Below, one piece after another: positions 49,353 through 61,205 of a DNA stretch of 64,000 nucleotides. Both the position numbers and the translations under genes were made by a program. The notes below the pieces were generated by a model that was not told the DNA's origin, made no database searches, and saw only the letters and a program-made list of their open reading frames with translations. The stretch's first letter is position 1. Every line of letters starts with the position of its first letter. The stretch comes from Stutzerimonas stutzeri. Lineage in GTDB: Bacteria > Pseudomonadota > Gammaproteobacteria > Pseudomonadales > Pseudomonadaceae. The stretch lies in the NCBI GenBank assembly GCA_019056435.1, contig CP077641.1:1550001-1614000 (forward strand), written 5' to 3'.

Positions 49353-52300
49353 ATGGGTGATCGGCACGATTATGTCGCCCTGGAGTGGGTGAAAGGCGAA
49401 ATTGCCGAGACGCTTAAGCAGGCGCGGCAAGCACTGGAAGCGTTCGTCGAAAACCCGCAGGACTCGACGCGGATGCAGTTCTGCCTGACCTATGTCCATC
49501 AGGTCCACGGCACCTTGCAGATGGTGGAATTCTTCGGTGCCGCGCTGCTTGCCGAGGAGATGGAGCAGCTCGCGCGGGCGCTGATGGAAGGCCGGGTTGC
49601 CAGCCAGACCGAAGCCCTGGAAGTGCTGATGCAGGCGATCCTGCAGATGCCGGTATATCTGGATCGCATCCAGACGGCACGCCGTGACCTGCCGATGGTC
49701 GTGCTGCCGCTGCTCAACGATCTGCGCGCGGCCCGCGGCGAAAAGCTACTCTCCGAAACGAGCCTGTTCTCACCGAATATGTCGGTTCGGCCTGAAGCCC
49801 TGTCTAGCGAGTTTCTGGCGCAGCGGCAGACGGCCGATCTGCCTGCCCTGCTGCGCAAGCTGCGGCAGATGCTTCAGGTCGCGCTGGTGGGAATCATCCG
49901 CAACCAGGACCTGCCGACCAATCTCGGTTACATGGCGCGGGTGTTCGCTCGCCTGGAAATGCTCTGCAAGGACGCTCCGCTCGAGGCCCTCTGGCAAATC
50001 GCCTCCGGTGTCGTCGAGGGGCTCGCCAGTGGTGGCGTGGCCAACGGCACCTCAATCAAGACGCTGCTGCGTCAGGTAGACAAGGAGCTCAAGCGGCTGG
50101 TCGAGCAGGGTGCCAGTGGCATCAACCAGCCCGCACCGGATGAGTTGGTCAAGAACCTCTTGTTCTATGTCGCCAAGGCGCCAGCGAAATCGCCACGTAT
50201 CCAGTCCCTCAAGGCTCAGTACAGCCTCGACGAAGCGCTGCCCGACAGCAGTGTAGTAGATGAGGAACGGGCTCAGTTGGCCGGCCCCGACCGCAGCGCG
50301 ATGCGCTCGGTCGTGGCCGCACTCTGCGAGGAGCTGGTTCGGGTCAAGGATAGTCTCGACCTCTTCGTACGCAGCGACCGCCTCGGCCTGGCGGAACTCG
50401 GGGCGATGCAGGCACCGCTCAAGCAGATTGCCGATACGCTGGCTGTGCTGGGGTTCGGACAGCCACGCAAGATCATCCTGGACCAGATCGGTGTCATTGA
50501 GTCCCTTACCAGCGGAACCCGTGAGCCCAGCGACGCGGCGTTGATGGATGTTGCCGGCGCGTTGCTATATGTCGAGGCCACGCTCGCCGGTATGGTCGGC
50601 GGCACGGATGATGACCGCAGTGAAGACAGCCACCTGCCGACCACCGATGTCGCGCAGATTCATCAGCTTGTCATCCGCGAGGCGCGTACGGGGCTTGAGC
50701 AGGCGAAGGACGCCATCATCGAATTCATCGCGTCTCAATGGAATCATCAGCATCTGGCCCGAGTGCCCGACCTGCTGACGCAGTCCCGCGGTGGACTGGC
50801 GATGATCCCGTTGACGCGCGCCGCGGCACTGCTCGATGCGTGCAATCGCTACATCCAAGAGCAATTGCTGGCACTTCAGGCCATCCCCGACTGGCAGAGC
50901 CTGGACACGCTCGCCGATGCGATCACCAGCGTCGAGTACTACCTTGAGCGGCTAAGCGAAGATTGCGGCACCCAGGGTGATTTGATCCTGGACGTGGCTG
51001 AGGAAAGTCTCCAGGCACTTGGCTACCCCCTTGTCGACAAAGCATCGGTGCTCGACCAGCCGCTGCTCGAGGAGCCGGACACCCTCATCCTGGGGGATCC
51101 GCTGGAAGAAATCGAAGTGCTTCCTGCCGAGCCGGTGGAGGGGAATATCCATGGCCAGCAGCCAGAACCGGGGAGCAGATCCTCCCTCCGCAAGCGGTCG
51201 AGGCGTTCGACCCTGACCAAGCGTTCGAGACCATCGAGCCTCAGTCGGTCGAAGGGCAGCAGGTCGCGTTCGACACTCTGCCCGAACCTGACGAAGAAGA
51301 CCCAACGGAATGGCTGATCGAATCCGAGCCGACCGCTGTGGAGCAGGACGACGAGCCGCTGTTCGAGGCAGAGCCTTCGGCTGCCGATCTACCGGCGCAG
51401 GGCGCTGACGCCCCGGGCTGGACCGAAGCGGAAATGATCGAACTGGGCATGCCGGAGGTCGAGCTGCCCGAGCGCCAGGAGCAGCCCGCCGAGCCGGTGC
51501 CAGCGCTCAACATCGAAGACGTGATGGCAGCCCCTGTGGTGGCGATCAACCCGCCCGCGCGCGATGTGCCGCCGAGCCTGTTGCCGCCGCCAGCCGACGA
51601 GGACCCGGTCGACGACGACTTGCTTGAGGTTTTCATCGAAGAAGCCGCCGAGGTGCTCGAAACCATCGGGGAATACCTGCCCAAGTGGATCGCTGATTCG
51701 AGTGACAAGGATTCACTGGGGGAAGTCCGGCGGGCCTTCCATACCCTGAAGGGCAGTGGTCGGATGGTGCGTGCCCTGATCATCGGCGAGCTGGCCTGGT
51801 CGGTCGAAAATCTGCTGAACCGGGTGATCGATCGAAGCATCGAGGCGAGCGCTCCGGTCAAGAAACTCGTCGGCGACGTCGTGGCGCTGATGCCAGCGCT
51901 GGTCGAAGAGTTCGCGGCCAAGGCGCAGCGTCAACGCGATGATGTCGACCGCCTGGCGGCAGATGCCCATGCGTTGGCGAAAGGACAGCCGCTCGACCCG
52001 GACCCTCAGGGCGAGCCAAGCAAGCCGCTCGAGACGACAAGCGAGCAACCGAGTGACGCCGAGCTGTCGGATGCCCTTGATCCGCAGTTGCTCGAGATAT
52101 TCCGCAACGAGGCCGAATCTCACCTGACCACGCTGGTGGATTTCCTGGCCGACTGCGCGCAGCGGTTGCCGCAACCGGTCACCGACGCACTGCAGCGTGC
52201 GCTGCATACGCTCAAAGGCAGCGCCCACATGGCGGGCATACTGCCGGTCGCTGAAATCGCGACGCCACTGGAAAAGATGGTCAAGGAGTTCAAGGCCAAC

Positions 52301-55300
52301 CTGATACCCATGGACCTGGCCGAAGCCGAGTTGCTGCACTCGGCCGAGCAGCTTCTGCGGCTTGGCCTGGGCAATCTCGATCAGGATCCGTTGGCGCCCA
52401 TCGAGGGATCCGACGCCTTTATCGCCCGCGTTCACGAGCTCCATCAGTCGCGTCTGGCCGAGGCCAATGCCCAGGGTGAGAACGAGCAGGGCGAAGCGCG
52501 CGACCCGGGCATGATCGCGTTGTTCCTTTCCGAAGGCATGAACATTCTGCTCGATGCCGAAGACCTGCTGCACAGTTGGCGCGAGCACCCGGCCGAGCGG
52601 CAGGAGCTGACGGCACTGCTTGAAGAGCTGACTGCTTTGGGGCGTGGCGCCCAGATGGCCGATCTGCCACAGATCGATGCCATTTGCCGGGTCTTGCTGG
52701 ACCTGTACGCGGTCGTCCAGGAAGGCCGTCTGGCGGTGAGCGGTCGATTCTTCGACGACGTCGAAGAGGGGCACGAGGCGCTGGTGGGCATGATGGACCA
52801 GGTTGCCGCGGGTTTGCAGGTCTCGGCCCAGCCCGAGCTTGTGGCACGCCTGGAAGCGTTGCTGGCTGAGGCGGTCGATCCTGCAGCCCTGGGTCTGGCA
52901 ATACCTTCGCCGGACGCTCAAGGTTTCGGCGCCGAGCAGAGCCTCGACATCGAAGCCATGCCTGCGGACACTTTCGAAGCCGAAGCCGAAGCCGAAGCCG
53001 AAGCCGAAGCCGAAGCCGAAGCCGAAGCCGAAGCCGAAGCCGAAGCCGAAGCCGAAGCCGAAGCCGAAGCCTGGCTGGCGGCTGTGCCGCCGGAAGATGC
53101 CGTCATGGCGGTACGCGACGAGCAGGACCAGGAAATGGTCGAGATATTTCTCGACGAAGCTGTCGACCTGCTGGAAAGTGCGGGCGGCGCGCTGGAGCGA
53201 TGGCTGGCAGAGCCGAGCAATCAGCTGGCGCTGTCGGCGCTTCTGCGTGACCTGCATACGCTCAAAGGTGGCGCGAGGATGGCTGAGATCCGTCCGATCG
53301 GCGACCTCGCCCATGAACTCGAAACGCTTTACGAAGGGCTTTCCGATGGGCGCTACGTGCACTCGCCGGAGCTCGCCTCGCTGCTTCATCGCAGCCACGA
53401 CCAACTCGCCGTGCAGCTCGAGCAACTGCAGGCGAACGCCCCGATGAACCCGGCTACCGCGTTGATCACAAGCATTCAGTCGTTTCGCCAGGGCGGGTCC
53501 CTGAGCTTCGACGAGCCAACCGGCAGCGATGACGCAAAGGGTACGCCCGCACACGGTGAGGAGGCCGAGGACCCTGAGCCCGGCGAGAACGATCCCTTTG
53601 CCGAGGAGCTCGATGCAACGCTAGCGCTGCCCGGCGAGCCGGTGCCCGAGCTGCCGGAGGTCAGTCTCTCCGACGAGAACACCTGGCTTGTTACCGATGC
53701 GTTGGATGATGCAGCACCGGCGTTCGACAACGACACGGACGAGGCATCGCTGGATGCGGTCGAGCACTATCTTCCAGAGGAAGAAAGTGTCGAGCAGCAA
53801 GCCGATACCGACGTGGAATCTGAAACGCCGCAGTCGGATTCTCCAAGTGCTGCAGAGGTCGTCGATAGCGACGATGTACCTCCTGCCGAAGCTCTGAGCG
53901 ACTCGTCTTCCTGGAGCGACCGAGATCCTGAGCTCGTCGAAATTTTCCTCGAGGAGGGATTCGACATCATCGAGCGCGCCGGGCACTCGCTGCAGCGCTG
54001 GATGGAGAATGTCGACAACAGCCTCGAGATCGAAGCCCTGCAGCGCGATCTGCATACCCTCAAGGGCGGCGCGCGGATGGCTGATATCCGTGAGATCGGC
54101 GATCTTGCCCATGAACTCGAGTATCTGTACGAAGGCCTGTGCGCCGGTAGTTACCGGGCCAGTCCGACCCTCTTCGCACTGCTACAAAGCTGTCACGATC
54201 GGCTCGCGACCATGCTCGATGCGGTGCGCTCGAACCATTCGCTTCCGACCGGACTGGACCTGATCGACACCATCCGACGGTTCCGGGCCAACCCGGACGA
54301 GCAGCTCGCCATGCCCAGCAGCGTCGCGCTGAAGGCGGCCGACGAGGTTCGGCACGATTCAGCGGCCGAGGCCGAGATTCTGGACATCTTCATCGAAGAG
54401 GCTGATGACCTGCTGGAAGAGATGGAGGCGGCGCTGAGTCGTTGGGACGCCTCGTCCGATGCCAGCGACCCGCTGGCCGATATCATGCGGATCCTTCATA
54501 CCCTGAAGGGCGGTGCTCGGTTGGCTGGCCAGGTCGCGCTGGGTGATATGGCGCATGATCTCGAGCAACGGCTTAGCGAAGCGCAGCTTCACGGGGCGCC
54601 CTGGCCGGAGAGTCTCTATCTCGATACGCAGAGTGGCTACGATGCGCTCCTGAAGGATGTCGAGGCGATGCGCCTTCGCCTGGACAGCGATACGGACGAA
54701 CCGGTGGCTGTCGCGATCGAAGAGAGTTCGCAACCCGAGCCGAGCCCTGTCATTTCGCTGCAGACGCCGATTGTCGCAGCCAGCACCCAGGCGCCGAGCA
54801 CTCAGGCACCGGCCAAGGTCCTTCCGTTCATACGCCGGGCCGAGCAGGCCGCGGCAGAGGCGGCGTCACGCCGCGCACCCCAGGAGCTGGTCAAGGTGCC
54901 GGCCGACCTGCTCGAGGGGCTTGTCAACCTTGCAGGAGAGACTTCGATCTTCCGGGGGCGGGTCGAGCAGCAGGTCAGCGACGTCGGCTTCACGCTGGGC
55001 GAAATGGAAGCGACCATCGAGCGTGTGCGAGACCAGCTGCGCCGTCTGGACACCGAAACCCAGGCGCAGATTCTCAGTCGTTACCAGGCCGAGGCCGAGC
55101 GTGCCGGCTACGACGATTTCGATCCGCTGGAGATGGACCGTCATTCCCAGTTGCAGCAGTTGTCACGCGCGCTCTTCGAATCCGCTTCTGACCTGCTCGA
55201 TCTCAAGGAAACCCTGGCCGCGCGAAACCGTGATGCCGAGACACTCCTGCTTCAGCAGGCACGGGTCAACACGGAACTGCAGGAAGGCCTCATGCGTACG

Positions 55301-56725
55301 CGCATGGTGCCCTTCGACCGACTGGTGCCGCGTTTGCGCCGTATCGTGCGTCAGGTGGCTGGCGAGCTCGGCAAACAGGTCGAATTCCACGTCGGCAATG
55401 CCACCGGCGAAATGGACCGGAGCGTGCTGGAGCGCATCGTCGCGCCGCTCGAGCACATGTTGCGCAATGCCGTCGATCACGGAATAGAACCGGTTGCCAA
55501 GCGTTTGGCCGCCGGCAAGCCGGAGCAGGGCAATATTCGTCTGGACCTGACCCGCGAGGGCGGCGACATCGTGCTGACGCTCAGCGACGACGGCGCCGGA
55601 ATCAACCTCGAGGCGGTGCGCCGCAAGGCGGTCGAGCGCGGATTGATGGTGCCGGGCAGCGAGCTGTCCGACCATGAGGTGCTGCAGTTCATCCTGGAGG
55701 CGGGCTTCTCCACTGCCGAGAAGGTCACGCAGATTTCCGGACGCGGTGTTGGCATGGACGTGGTGCATTCGGAGGTCAAGCAGCTCGGCGGTTCGATGAG
55801 CATCGAGTCGACGCTTGGTCAGGGCACTCGCTTCCTGATTCGCCTGCCGTTCACGGTGTCGGTGAACCGCGCACTCATGGTCTATTCCGGCGAAGACCTC
55901 TACGCGATTCCGCTGAACACCATCGAGGGCATCGTACGGGTGTCGCCTTACGAGCTGGAAGCCTATTACCAGCCAGGCGCTTCGCGGTTCGAATATGCAG
56001 GGCAGACCTATGAATTGCGCTACCTCGGCGAGCTGCTGAACAACGGTCAGCGGCCGAAGCTGGTCGGGCAGAGCCTGCCTCTTCCGGTCATCCTGGTCCG
56101 CTCGAATGAGCATAGCGTTGCCGTGCAGGTAGACAGCCTGGCGGGTTCACGCGAAATCGTGGTGAAGAGCCTGGGCCCGCAGTTCGCCACCGTGCCGGGC
56201 ATTTCCGGTGCGACCATCCTTGGCGACGGTCGCGTGGTGGTCATTCTTGACCTGCTGGCGACCATTCGCGTCCTGCATGCGCAGTTGTTGACCCAGGCCC
56301 AGCCGATGCACCTGCTCGGCGCGGCCGAGGAGGTCGAGGCGGAAATCGACCGGCCGACGTTGGTCATGGTGGTCGACGATTCGGTCACGGTACGCAAGGT
56401 GACCAGCCGCCTGCTCGAGCGCAACGGGATGAACGTTCTGACCGCCAAGGATGGTGTCGATGCCATCACGCAACTGCAGGAACGCAAGCCGGACGTCATG
56501 CTGCTCGATATCGAGATGCCGCGCATGGACGGCTTCGAAGTGGCCACGCTCGTGCGGCACGACGAGCGTCTGAAGGATTTGCCGATCATCATGATCACCT
56601 CGCGTACCGGCGAGAAGCACAGGGACAGGGCCATGTCGATTGGCGTCAATGAGTATCTGGGCAAGCCATACCAGGAATCGCTGCTGCTGGAGACCATCCA
56701 GCGCTTGGTCAAGCACCATGAGTGA
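49353..56725 (+). CDS. chpA: ChpA, multi-Hpt hybrid chemotaxis kinase (one frame break)
   Basis: About 2457 residues after repair: the central CheA-type kinase of twitching control. In order: Hpt1 (YVHQVHGTLQM); a His-less module (VPDLLTQSRGGLAM); Hpt2 (AFHTLKGSGRM); Hpt3 (ALHTLKGSAHM); a second His-less module (LEELTALGRGAQM); an EA repeat; Hpt4 and Hpt5 (DLHTLKGGARM twice); Hpt6 (ILHTLKGGARL); CheA dimerisation and ATPase domains (MLRNAVDHGIEP, LSDDGAGI, GRGVGMDVVHSEV); a CheW domain; a receiver (LLDIEMPRMDGFE). The frame breaks at 51171-51174 (GGGG; one more G rejoins the halves as PGEQILPPQAVEAF). ATG 49353 has GGAG upstream; ATG 49338 overlaps pilK. Confidence 0.95.
52976..53071 (+). repeat. 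(GAAGCC)16 in-frame microsatellite inside chpA
   Basis: Sixteen perfect tandem copies of the hexamer GAAGCC, encoding (Glu-Ala)16 between the second His-less module and Hpt4. Because the unit is two codons, copy number can change without breaking the frame. On the opposite strand it gives a meaningless Gly-Phe repeat frame. Confidence 0.98.
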
Positions 56726-57769
56726 GACCTCGGCTGCACGCATCGGTGTCATTGCCGACACCTCTCTGCAGCGTCACGTGCTGCAGCAGGCCCTGACCGC
56801 CAATGGCTACCAGGTGGTCCTGAACAATGACCCTGAACGGTTGCAGGAAGAGGACCTGGCAGCCGTCGAGGCCGACCTGTGGCTGGTCGACCTCGCTCAG
56901 ACTGAAGATTCTCCGTTGGTCAATTCATTGCTCGAGCGCGACAGTTGCCCGGTGCTTTTCGGCGAAGGGCGCGCGCCCGAGCGCCACTCCGAACACTACC
57001 CTCGGTGGGAGCGGCGGCTCTTTGGCAAGCTCAAGCGGCTGGTAGGCGATCCTTCCTGTGTGGTCGGGCCACGGCTGGAGGTCCTGCGTCGGGATGAGTC
57101 GCAGCCGAGCTGCCTGGAATTGCCGGCCTCGTTGGTCCGTGCTCGCGAGTTGGCAGGCGAGCCGGCGCGGGAAGTCTGGCTGCTCGCCGCGTCACTGGGG
57201 GGCCGGAGGCGGTAAAGGCCTTCCTTGACGTATTGCCCGCCGGCTTGCCAGTCGGCCTCGTCTACGCCCAGCACATCGAAGCGAGCTTCGAAGCGGCGCT
57301 TTCCCAGGCGGTAGGCCGGCATAGTCAATGGCAAGTCGGGCAGAGCCGCGACAGGGACCGGATACGCTGTGGGGAGGTCGTGATCGCACCCATCTCCCAG
57401 GAGATGGGCTTCGACAAAGACGGATCGATGCTGCTCACAGGGCGGACGTGGCCGGAACCCTACAGCCCGTCGATCGACCAGATGATGCTCAACCTGGCGC
57501 AGCAGTTCGGCCAGCGCTGCGGTGTGATCGCCTTCAGCGGCATGGGCAGCGACGGCAACGCCGCCGCGGCCTACGTCTTGAGGCAGGGCGCTCGCGTGTG
57601 GACCCAGCGAGCCGATACCTGCGCCTGTTCGAGCATGCCCGACAGCCTTCGCGAAGGGGGCTACAGCACGTTCAGTGGTGATCCACGGGAGCTCGCCCAA
57701 GCCCTTGTCAATCATCTTGCGCAACAGGCCTACGAGCCGGTTGCCGTCTCGCAAGTGGGTAATCCATGA
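56718..57769 (+). CDS. chpB: ChpB, CheB-type methylesterase; one frame break
   Basis: About 350 residues after repair. It removes methyl groups from PilJ, opposing PilK. Its N-terminal half is a receiver-like domain without a clear phospho-site set (RIGVIADTSLQRHVLQQAL, ADLWLVDLAQTE). The catalytic half has the Ser in LAASLGGPEAVKAFL, His in VYAQHIEASFE, and Asp in FSGMGSDGNAAAA. The frame breaks at 57197-57202 (six Gs for seven). ATG 56718 overlaps the chpA stop. Confidence 0.92.
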
Positions 57770-58237
57770 GTCAATCCGTTGCTACTCAGGACACACAGGC
57801 CAGTCTGACCGGCCTGTTGGTGCCTCTCGCCGACCGTACGCTACTGCTGCCCAACGTTGCTGTGGCTGAACTCATTGCCTATCGCGCACCGCAGGCGGTG
57901 GAGGGAATGCCGACCTGGTTTCTCGGCCAGGTGCCGTGGCGTGACCTGAGGTTGCCGCTGTTGTCGTTCGAGGCGGCTGCAGGCGGACAGGTGGAGACGG
58001 GGGGCGCGGGCACGAGTCGCCGTGCTCAACGCCATTGGTGGGCGCGACCACGTCAAGTTTATCGCGCTGCTGGTGCAGGGCATTCCGCGCTCAATCAAGA
58101 TCGATGCAGAGTTGGCGCGTGCGGACGTTCCTCTGGCACCGCTTGAACTCGATGCCGTGAACCTGGGCGATGTTCAGGCGCGCATTCCCGACCTGGTGGC
58201 GCTTGAACAAAAGTTGGCGGATGCCGGCCTGATCTAA
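57766..58237 (+). CDS. chpC: ChpC, CheW-like adaptor; one frame change
   Basis: A CheW-domain protein of about 156 residues (ASLTGLLVPLADRTLLLPNVAVAELI, GQVPWRDLRLPLLSFEAA, then VAVLNAIGGRDHVKFIALLVQGIPR) that links other receptors to ChpA. The change is at 57999-58004, where six Gs stand for five, the opposite of most shifts in this window. It overlaps the chpB stop. The P. aeruginosa neighbours chpD and chpE are absent here; the next gene is the convergent rsmE. Confidence 0.88.
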
Positions 58238-58262
58238 CCGGCTCCTTTCATCAAGGCGCTGT

Positions 58263-58977
58263 CTAAAAATCCCCCCACAGCTGCTGCGCAACGCTCAATG
58301 CAACCACCGGCGCGGTTTCGGTACGCAGGACCCGAGGACCGAGTCGCGCCGGGTGAAAACCCGCCTGCATGGCTTGCTTGACTTCATCCTCGCTGAGCCC
58401 GCCTTCAGGCCCGATCAGGAAGGCCAGCGCACCTGGTGGCGGGTGTGTCGAAAGCGGTTCGGCCACAGGATGCAGGACGAGTTTCAGGTCTGCCTGCACG
58501 GGCAGCCATTGCGGAAGCGGCCGTGGCGCATGAATGACCGGAATCACCGAGCGGCCACACTGTTCGCACGCGCTGATGGCAACCTGTCGCCAATGAGCCA
58601 GCCGCTTGTCCGCGCGCTCATCGTTCAGTCTCACCTCGCAGCGTTCGCTGATGATGGGCGTGATCTGCGCAACACCGAGTTCGGTTGCCTTCTGGATTGC
58701 CCAGTCCATGCGCTCCCCCGTGACAGGCCCTGACCCAGGTGAATCTGCAGCCGCGGTTCAGGCTGCCCGGCGAACTGTTCGTGCAGGTTTACGCTGACCT
58801 GCCGCTTTCCGACCTCGATCAACTCACCCAGAAACTCCATGCCGCTGCCGTCGAAGAGCTGCACGGCGGCCCCTGGTTAAGCCGAAGCACGCGGCTGATG
58901 TAGTGCGCCGACGCTTCGGGCAGCGCGACGACGCCTAGCGCGAGCGGGGCGTCGATGAAAAAGCGGGACATTCGCAT
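58263..58977 (-). CDS. rsmE: RsmE, 16S rRNA (uracil1498-N3)-methyltransferase; two frame breaks
   Basis: A SPOUT-fold enzyme of about 238 residues. Pieces in three frames: RMSRFFIDAPLALGVVALPEASAHYISRVLRL, then AVQLFDGSGMEFLGELI, then MDWAIQKATELGVAQITPIISERCEV, FLIGPEGGLSEDEV and RLGPRVLRTETAPVVAL. Breaks are at 58870-58873 and 58715-58719, each a run one base short. ATG 58977 or 58971 may start it. It is convergent with chpC. Confidence 0.9.
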
Positions 58978-59059
58978 CGGAAACGGCCGGGGAAATCGGG
59001 TGGGAGGCTAGTCTAGCGTGGTCGCCGCGGCGCCAGAAGATCGCGGCGCCCGGCATCGC

Positions 59060-60466
59060 TCAGCCAGGGTCGCGGAAGGATTCGGGCGCATCCGCCGGCA
59101 CCGCGACACTGATCCGCGCCTGGGTCGCGATGTCGATGCCTTCGCTGGCCACGTCGGCCAGAAAGTCGATCTGCTCTTCGGTAATGGTGTAGGGCGGCAG
59201 GAAATACACGACGCTCCCCAGTGGCCGCAACAGGGCACCGCGCTGTAGCGCGTGCTGGTAGACCTTGAGACCCCGGCGTTCTTGCCACGGATAGGGGGTA
59301 CGGCTGGTCTTGTCCTGGACCATTTCGATGGCGAGCGCCATGCCGGTCTGGCGTACCTCGGCGACGTGCGGATGATCGACGAGATGAGCCGTGGCGCTGG
59401 CCATGCGAGCGGCCAGTGCTTTGTTCGCCTCGATGACCTGGTCCTGTTCGAAGATGTCGAGCGTCGCCAGCGCCGCCGCACAGGCGAGCGGGTTGCCGGT
59501 GTAGGTGTGTGAATGCAGGAAGGCCCGCAACGTCGTGTAGTCGTCGTAGAAGGCCTGGTACAGCGCGTCCGTGGTGAGGACGGCGGCCATGGGCAGGTAG
59601 CCGCCGGTCAGGGCTTTGGAAAGGCAGAGGAAATCCGGTGTGATCCCGGCCTGCTCACAGGCGAAGAAGGTGCCGGTACGCCCGAATCCCACCGCAATTT
59701 CGTCGTGAATCAGGTGCACATCGTAGCGGTCGCATGCCTCGCGGAGCAGCGTGAGATAGATGGGGTGATACATGCGCATCCCGCCTGCGCCCTGAATCAG
59801 CGGCTCGACGATGACGGCCGCGATCTGCGAATGGTGTTCGGCGAGCGTCTGTTCCATATGGGCGAACATCTGGCGCGAATGGTCTTCCCAGCTCATGCCG
59901 TCTGGCCGCAGGAAGCAATCGGGGCTGGGCACCTTGAAGGTGTCGAGCAGAAGCGGCTTGTAGGTGTCGGTGAACAGTGCGACGTCACCGACAGACATGG
60001 CTGCGACGGTTTCGCCGTGGTAGCTGTTGGTGAGGGTGACGAAACGTTGCTTTTCCGGGCGACCCGTATTGCGCCAATAATGAAAGCTCATCTTTAGCGC
60101 CACTTCGATACCGGTCGAGCCATTATCGGTGTAGAACACCCGCTCGAGCCCTGACGGTGCGAGCGCGACCAGGCGCTCCGACAACTCCACGACTGGTTGA
60201 TGGGTGAATCCGGCCAGCATCACGTGTTCGAGCTGGTCGACCTGATCCTTGATGCGCTGATTGATACGCGGGTTGGCGTGGCCGAAGACATTGACCCACC
60301 AGGAACTGACCGCATCGAGATAGCGCTTGCCGTCGAAGTCCTCGAGCCACACACCCTCGCCACGTCTGATGGGAATCAGCGGTAGCTGCTCGTGATCCTT
60401 CATTTGCGTGCACGGATGCCAGAGAACGTCGAGGTCACGTCGCATCCAGCTGTCGTTCAGGCTCAT
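59060..60466 (-). CDS. bioA: BioA, adenosylmethionine-8-amino-7-oxononanoate aminotransferase
   Basis: A 468-residue fold-type I PLP enzyme that makes diaminononanoate in biotin synthesis, with SAM as amino donor. Marks: DVLWHPCTQMKDHEQ, LDAVSSWWVNVFGH, YTDNGSTGIEVALKMS, YHGETVAAMSVGD, the Asp in LIHDEIAVGFGRTGTFFA and the PLP Lys in LSKALTGGYLPMAAV, then HSHTYTGNPLACAAAL. It stands alone; other biotin genes are not nearby. Confidence 0.96.
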   Translation of the reverse strand: MSLNDSWMRRDLDVLWHPCTQMKDHEQLPLIPIRRGEGVWLEDFDGKRYLDAVSSWWVNVFGHANPRINQRIKDQVDQLEHVMLAGFTHQPVVELSERLVALAPSGLERVFYTDNGSTGIEVALKMSFHYWRNTGRPEKQRFVTLTNSYHGETVAAMSVGDVALFTDTYKPLLLDTFKVPSPDCFLRPDGMSWEDHSRQMFAHMEQTLAEHHSQIAAVIVEPLIQGAGGMRMYHPIYLTLLREACDRYDVHLIHDEIAVGFGRTGTFFACEQAGITPDFLCLSKALTGGYLPMAAVLTTDALYQAFYDDYTTLRAFLHSHTYTGNPLACAAALATLDIFEQDQVIEANKALAARMASATAHLVDHPHVAEVRQTGMALAIEMVQDKTSRTPYPWQERRGLKVYQHALQRGALLRPLGSVVYFLPPYTITEEQIDFLADVASEGIDIATQARISVAVPADAPESFRDPG

Positions 60467-60628
60467 GGTTCATCCCCTCTGTACAAAGGGCGGCAGCCTA
60501 GCAGAAAGCGACATCGCTCTTTCATGGCGACCTATCCGCTGCGTTGATAGTTTGAAACGAAAAAATGCGATTCATTTCGATCGGTTAGTCGTTAGGCTTA
60601 AGGCTCTCACGGTTTCGGAATCGTCAAG

Positions 60629-61186
60629 ATGCAGTGGCGCAACACTCCCCATAACTACGGTGCGGTCAGTATTGCCATGCACTGGCTTGTCGCGCTGACC
60701 GTGATCGGGCTCTTCGCCCTCGGTTACTGGATGGTTGGATTGAACTACTACAGCAGCTGGTACCGCACTGCGCCGGACATACACAAGAGCGTCGGCCTGC
60801 TGCTGCTGGCGCTGATGGTGATTCGGGTCGTGTGGCGTTTCGCCAACCAGGGCCCGGCACCACTGGCCAGTCATGGACGCTTCACCCGGCTGGCTACCAA
60901 GGCGGGCCATGGCGTGCTCTACGTCGGGCTGTTTGCCGTGATGATGTCCGGCTATCTGATCTCAACCGCCGACGGCCGACCGATCAGCGTGTTCGGGTGG
61001 TTCGAGGTGCCGGCCCTGATCACCTCCATCCCCGACCAGGAAGACGTTGCGGGGCTGGTTCACGAATACCTCGCGTGGGGCCTGATCATCCTGTCCGGCC
61101 TCCATGCGCTGGCGGCGCTAAAACACCATTTCATCGATCGCGATCCGACGCTCAAGCGCATGGTCGGGCGCGCCGATGCCTCTTGA
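60629..61186 (+). CDS. Cytochrome b561-type membrane protein
   Basis: A 185-residue four-helix di-heme cytochrome of the CybB type. Heme-ligand histidines appear in [51 protein letters not shown] and [15 protein letters not shown]. Members oxidise quinol or act with periplasmic partners; the tight link to the yceI gene (19 bases) is common in Pseudomonas and suggests one transcript. Confidence 0.9.
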   Translation: MQWRNTPHNYGAVSIAMHWLVALTVIGLFALGYWMVGLNYYSSWYRTAPDIHKSVGLLLLALMVIRVVWRFANQGPAPLASHGRFTRLATKAGHGVLYVGLFAVMMSGYLISTADGRPISVFGWFEVPALITSIPDQEDVAGLVHEYLAWGLIILSGLHALAALKHHFIDRDPTLKRMVGRADAS

Positions 61187-61205
61187 ACGACCAAAGGAGA
61201 CCTCC

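Noticed and set aside
52976..53071. CRISPR array or minisatellite locus
   Set aside because: The unit is only 6 bases with no spacers and lies inside a coding region in frame.
51713..53554. Long minus-strand open frame with a Gly-Phe repeat opposite chpA
   Set aside because: It is the reverse complement of the chpA GAAGCC array and Hpt modules; composition is unlike a protein and chpA is certain on the plus strand.
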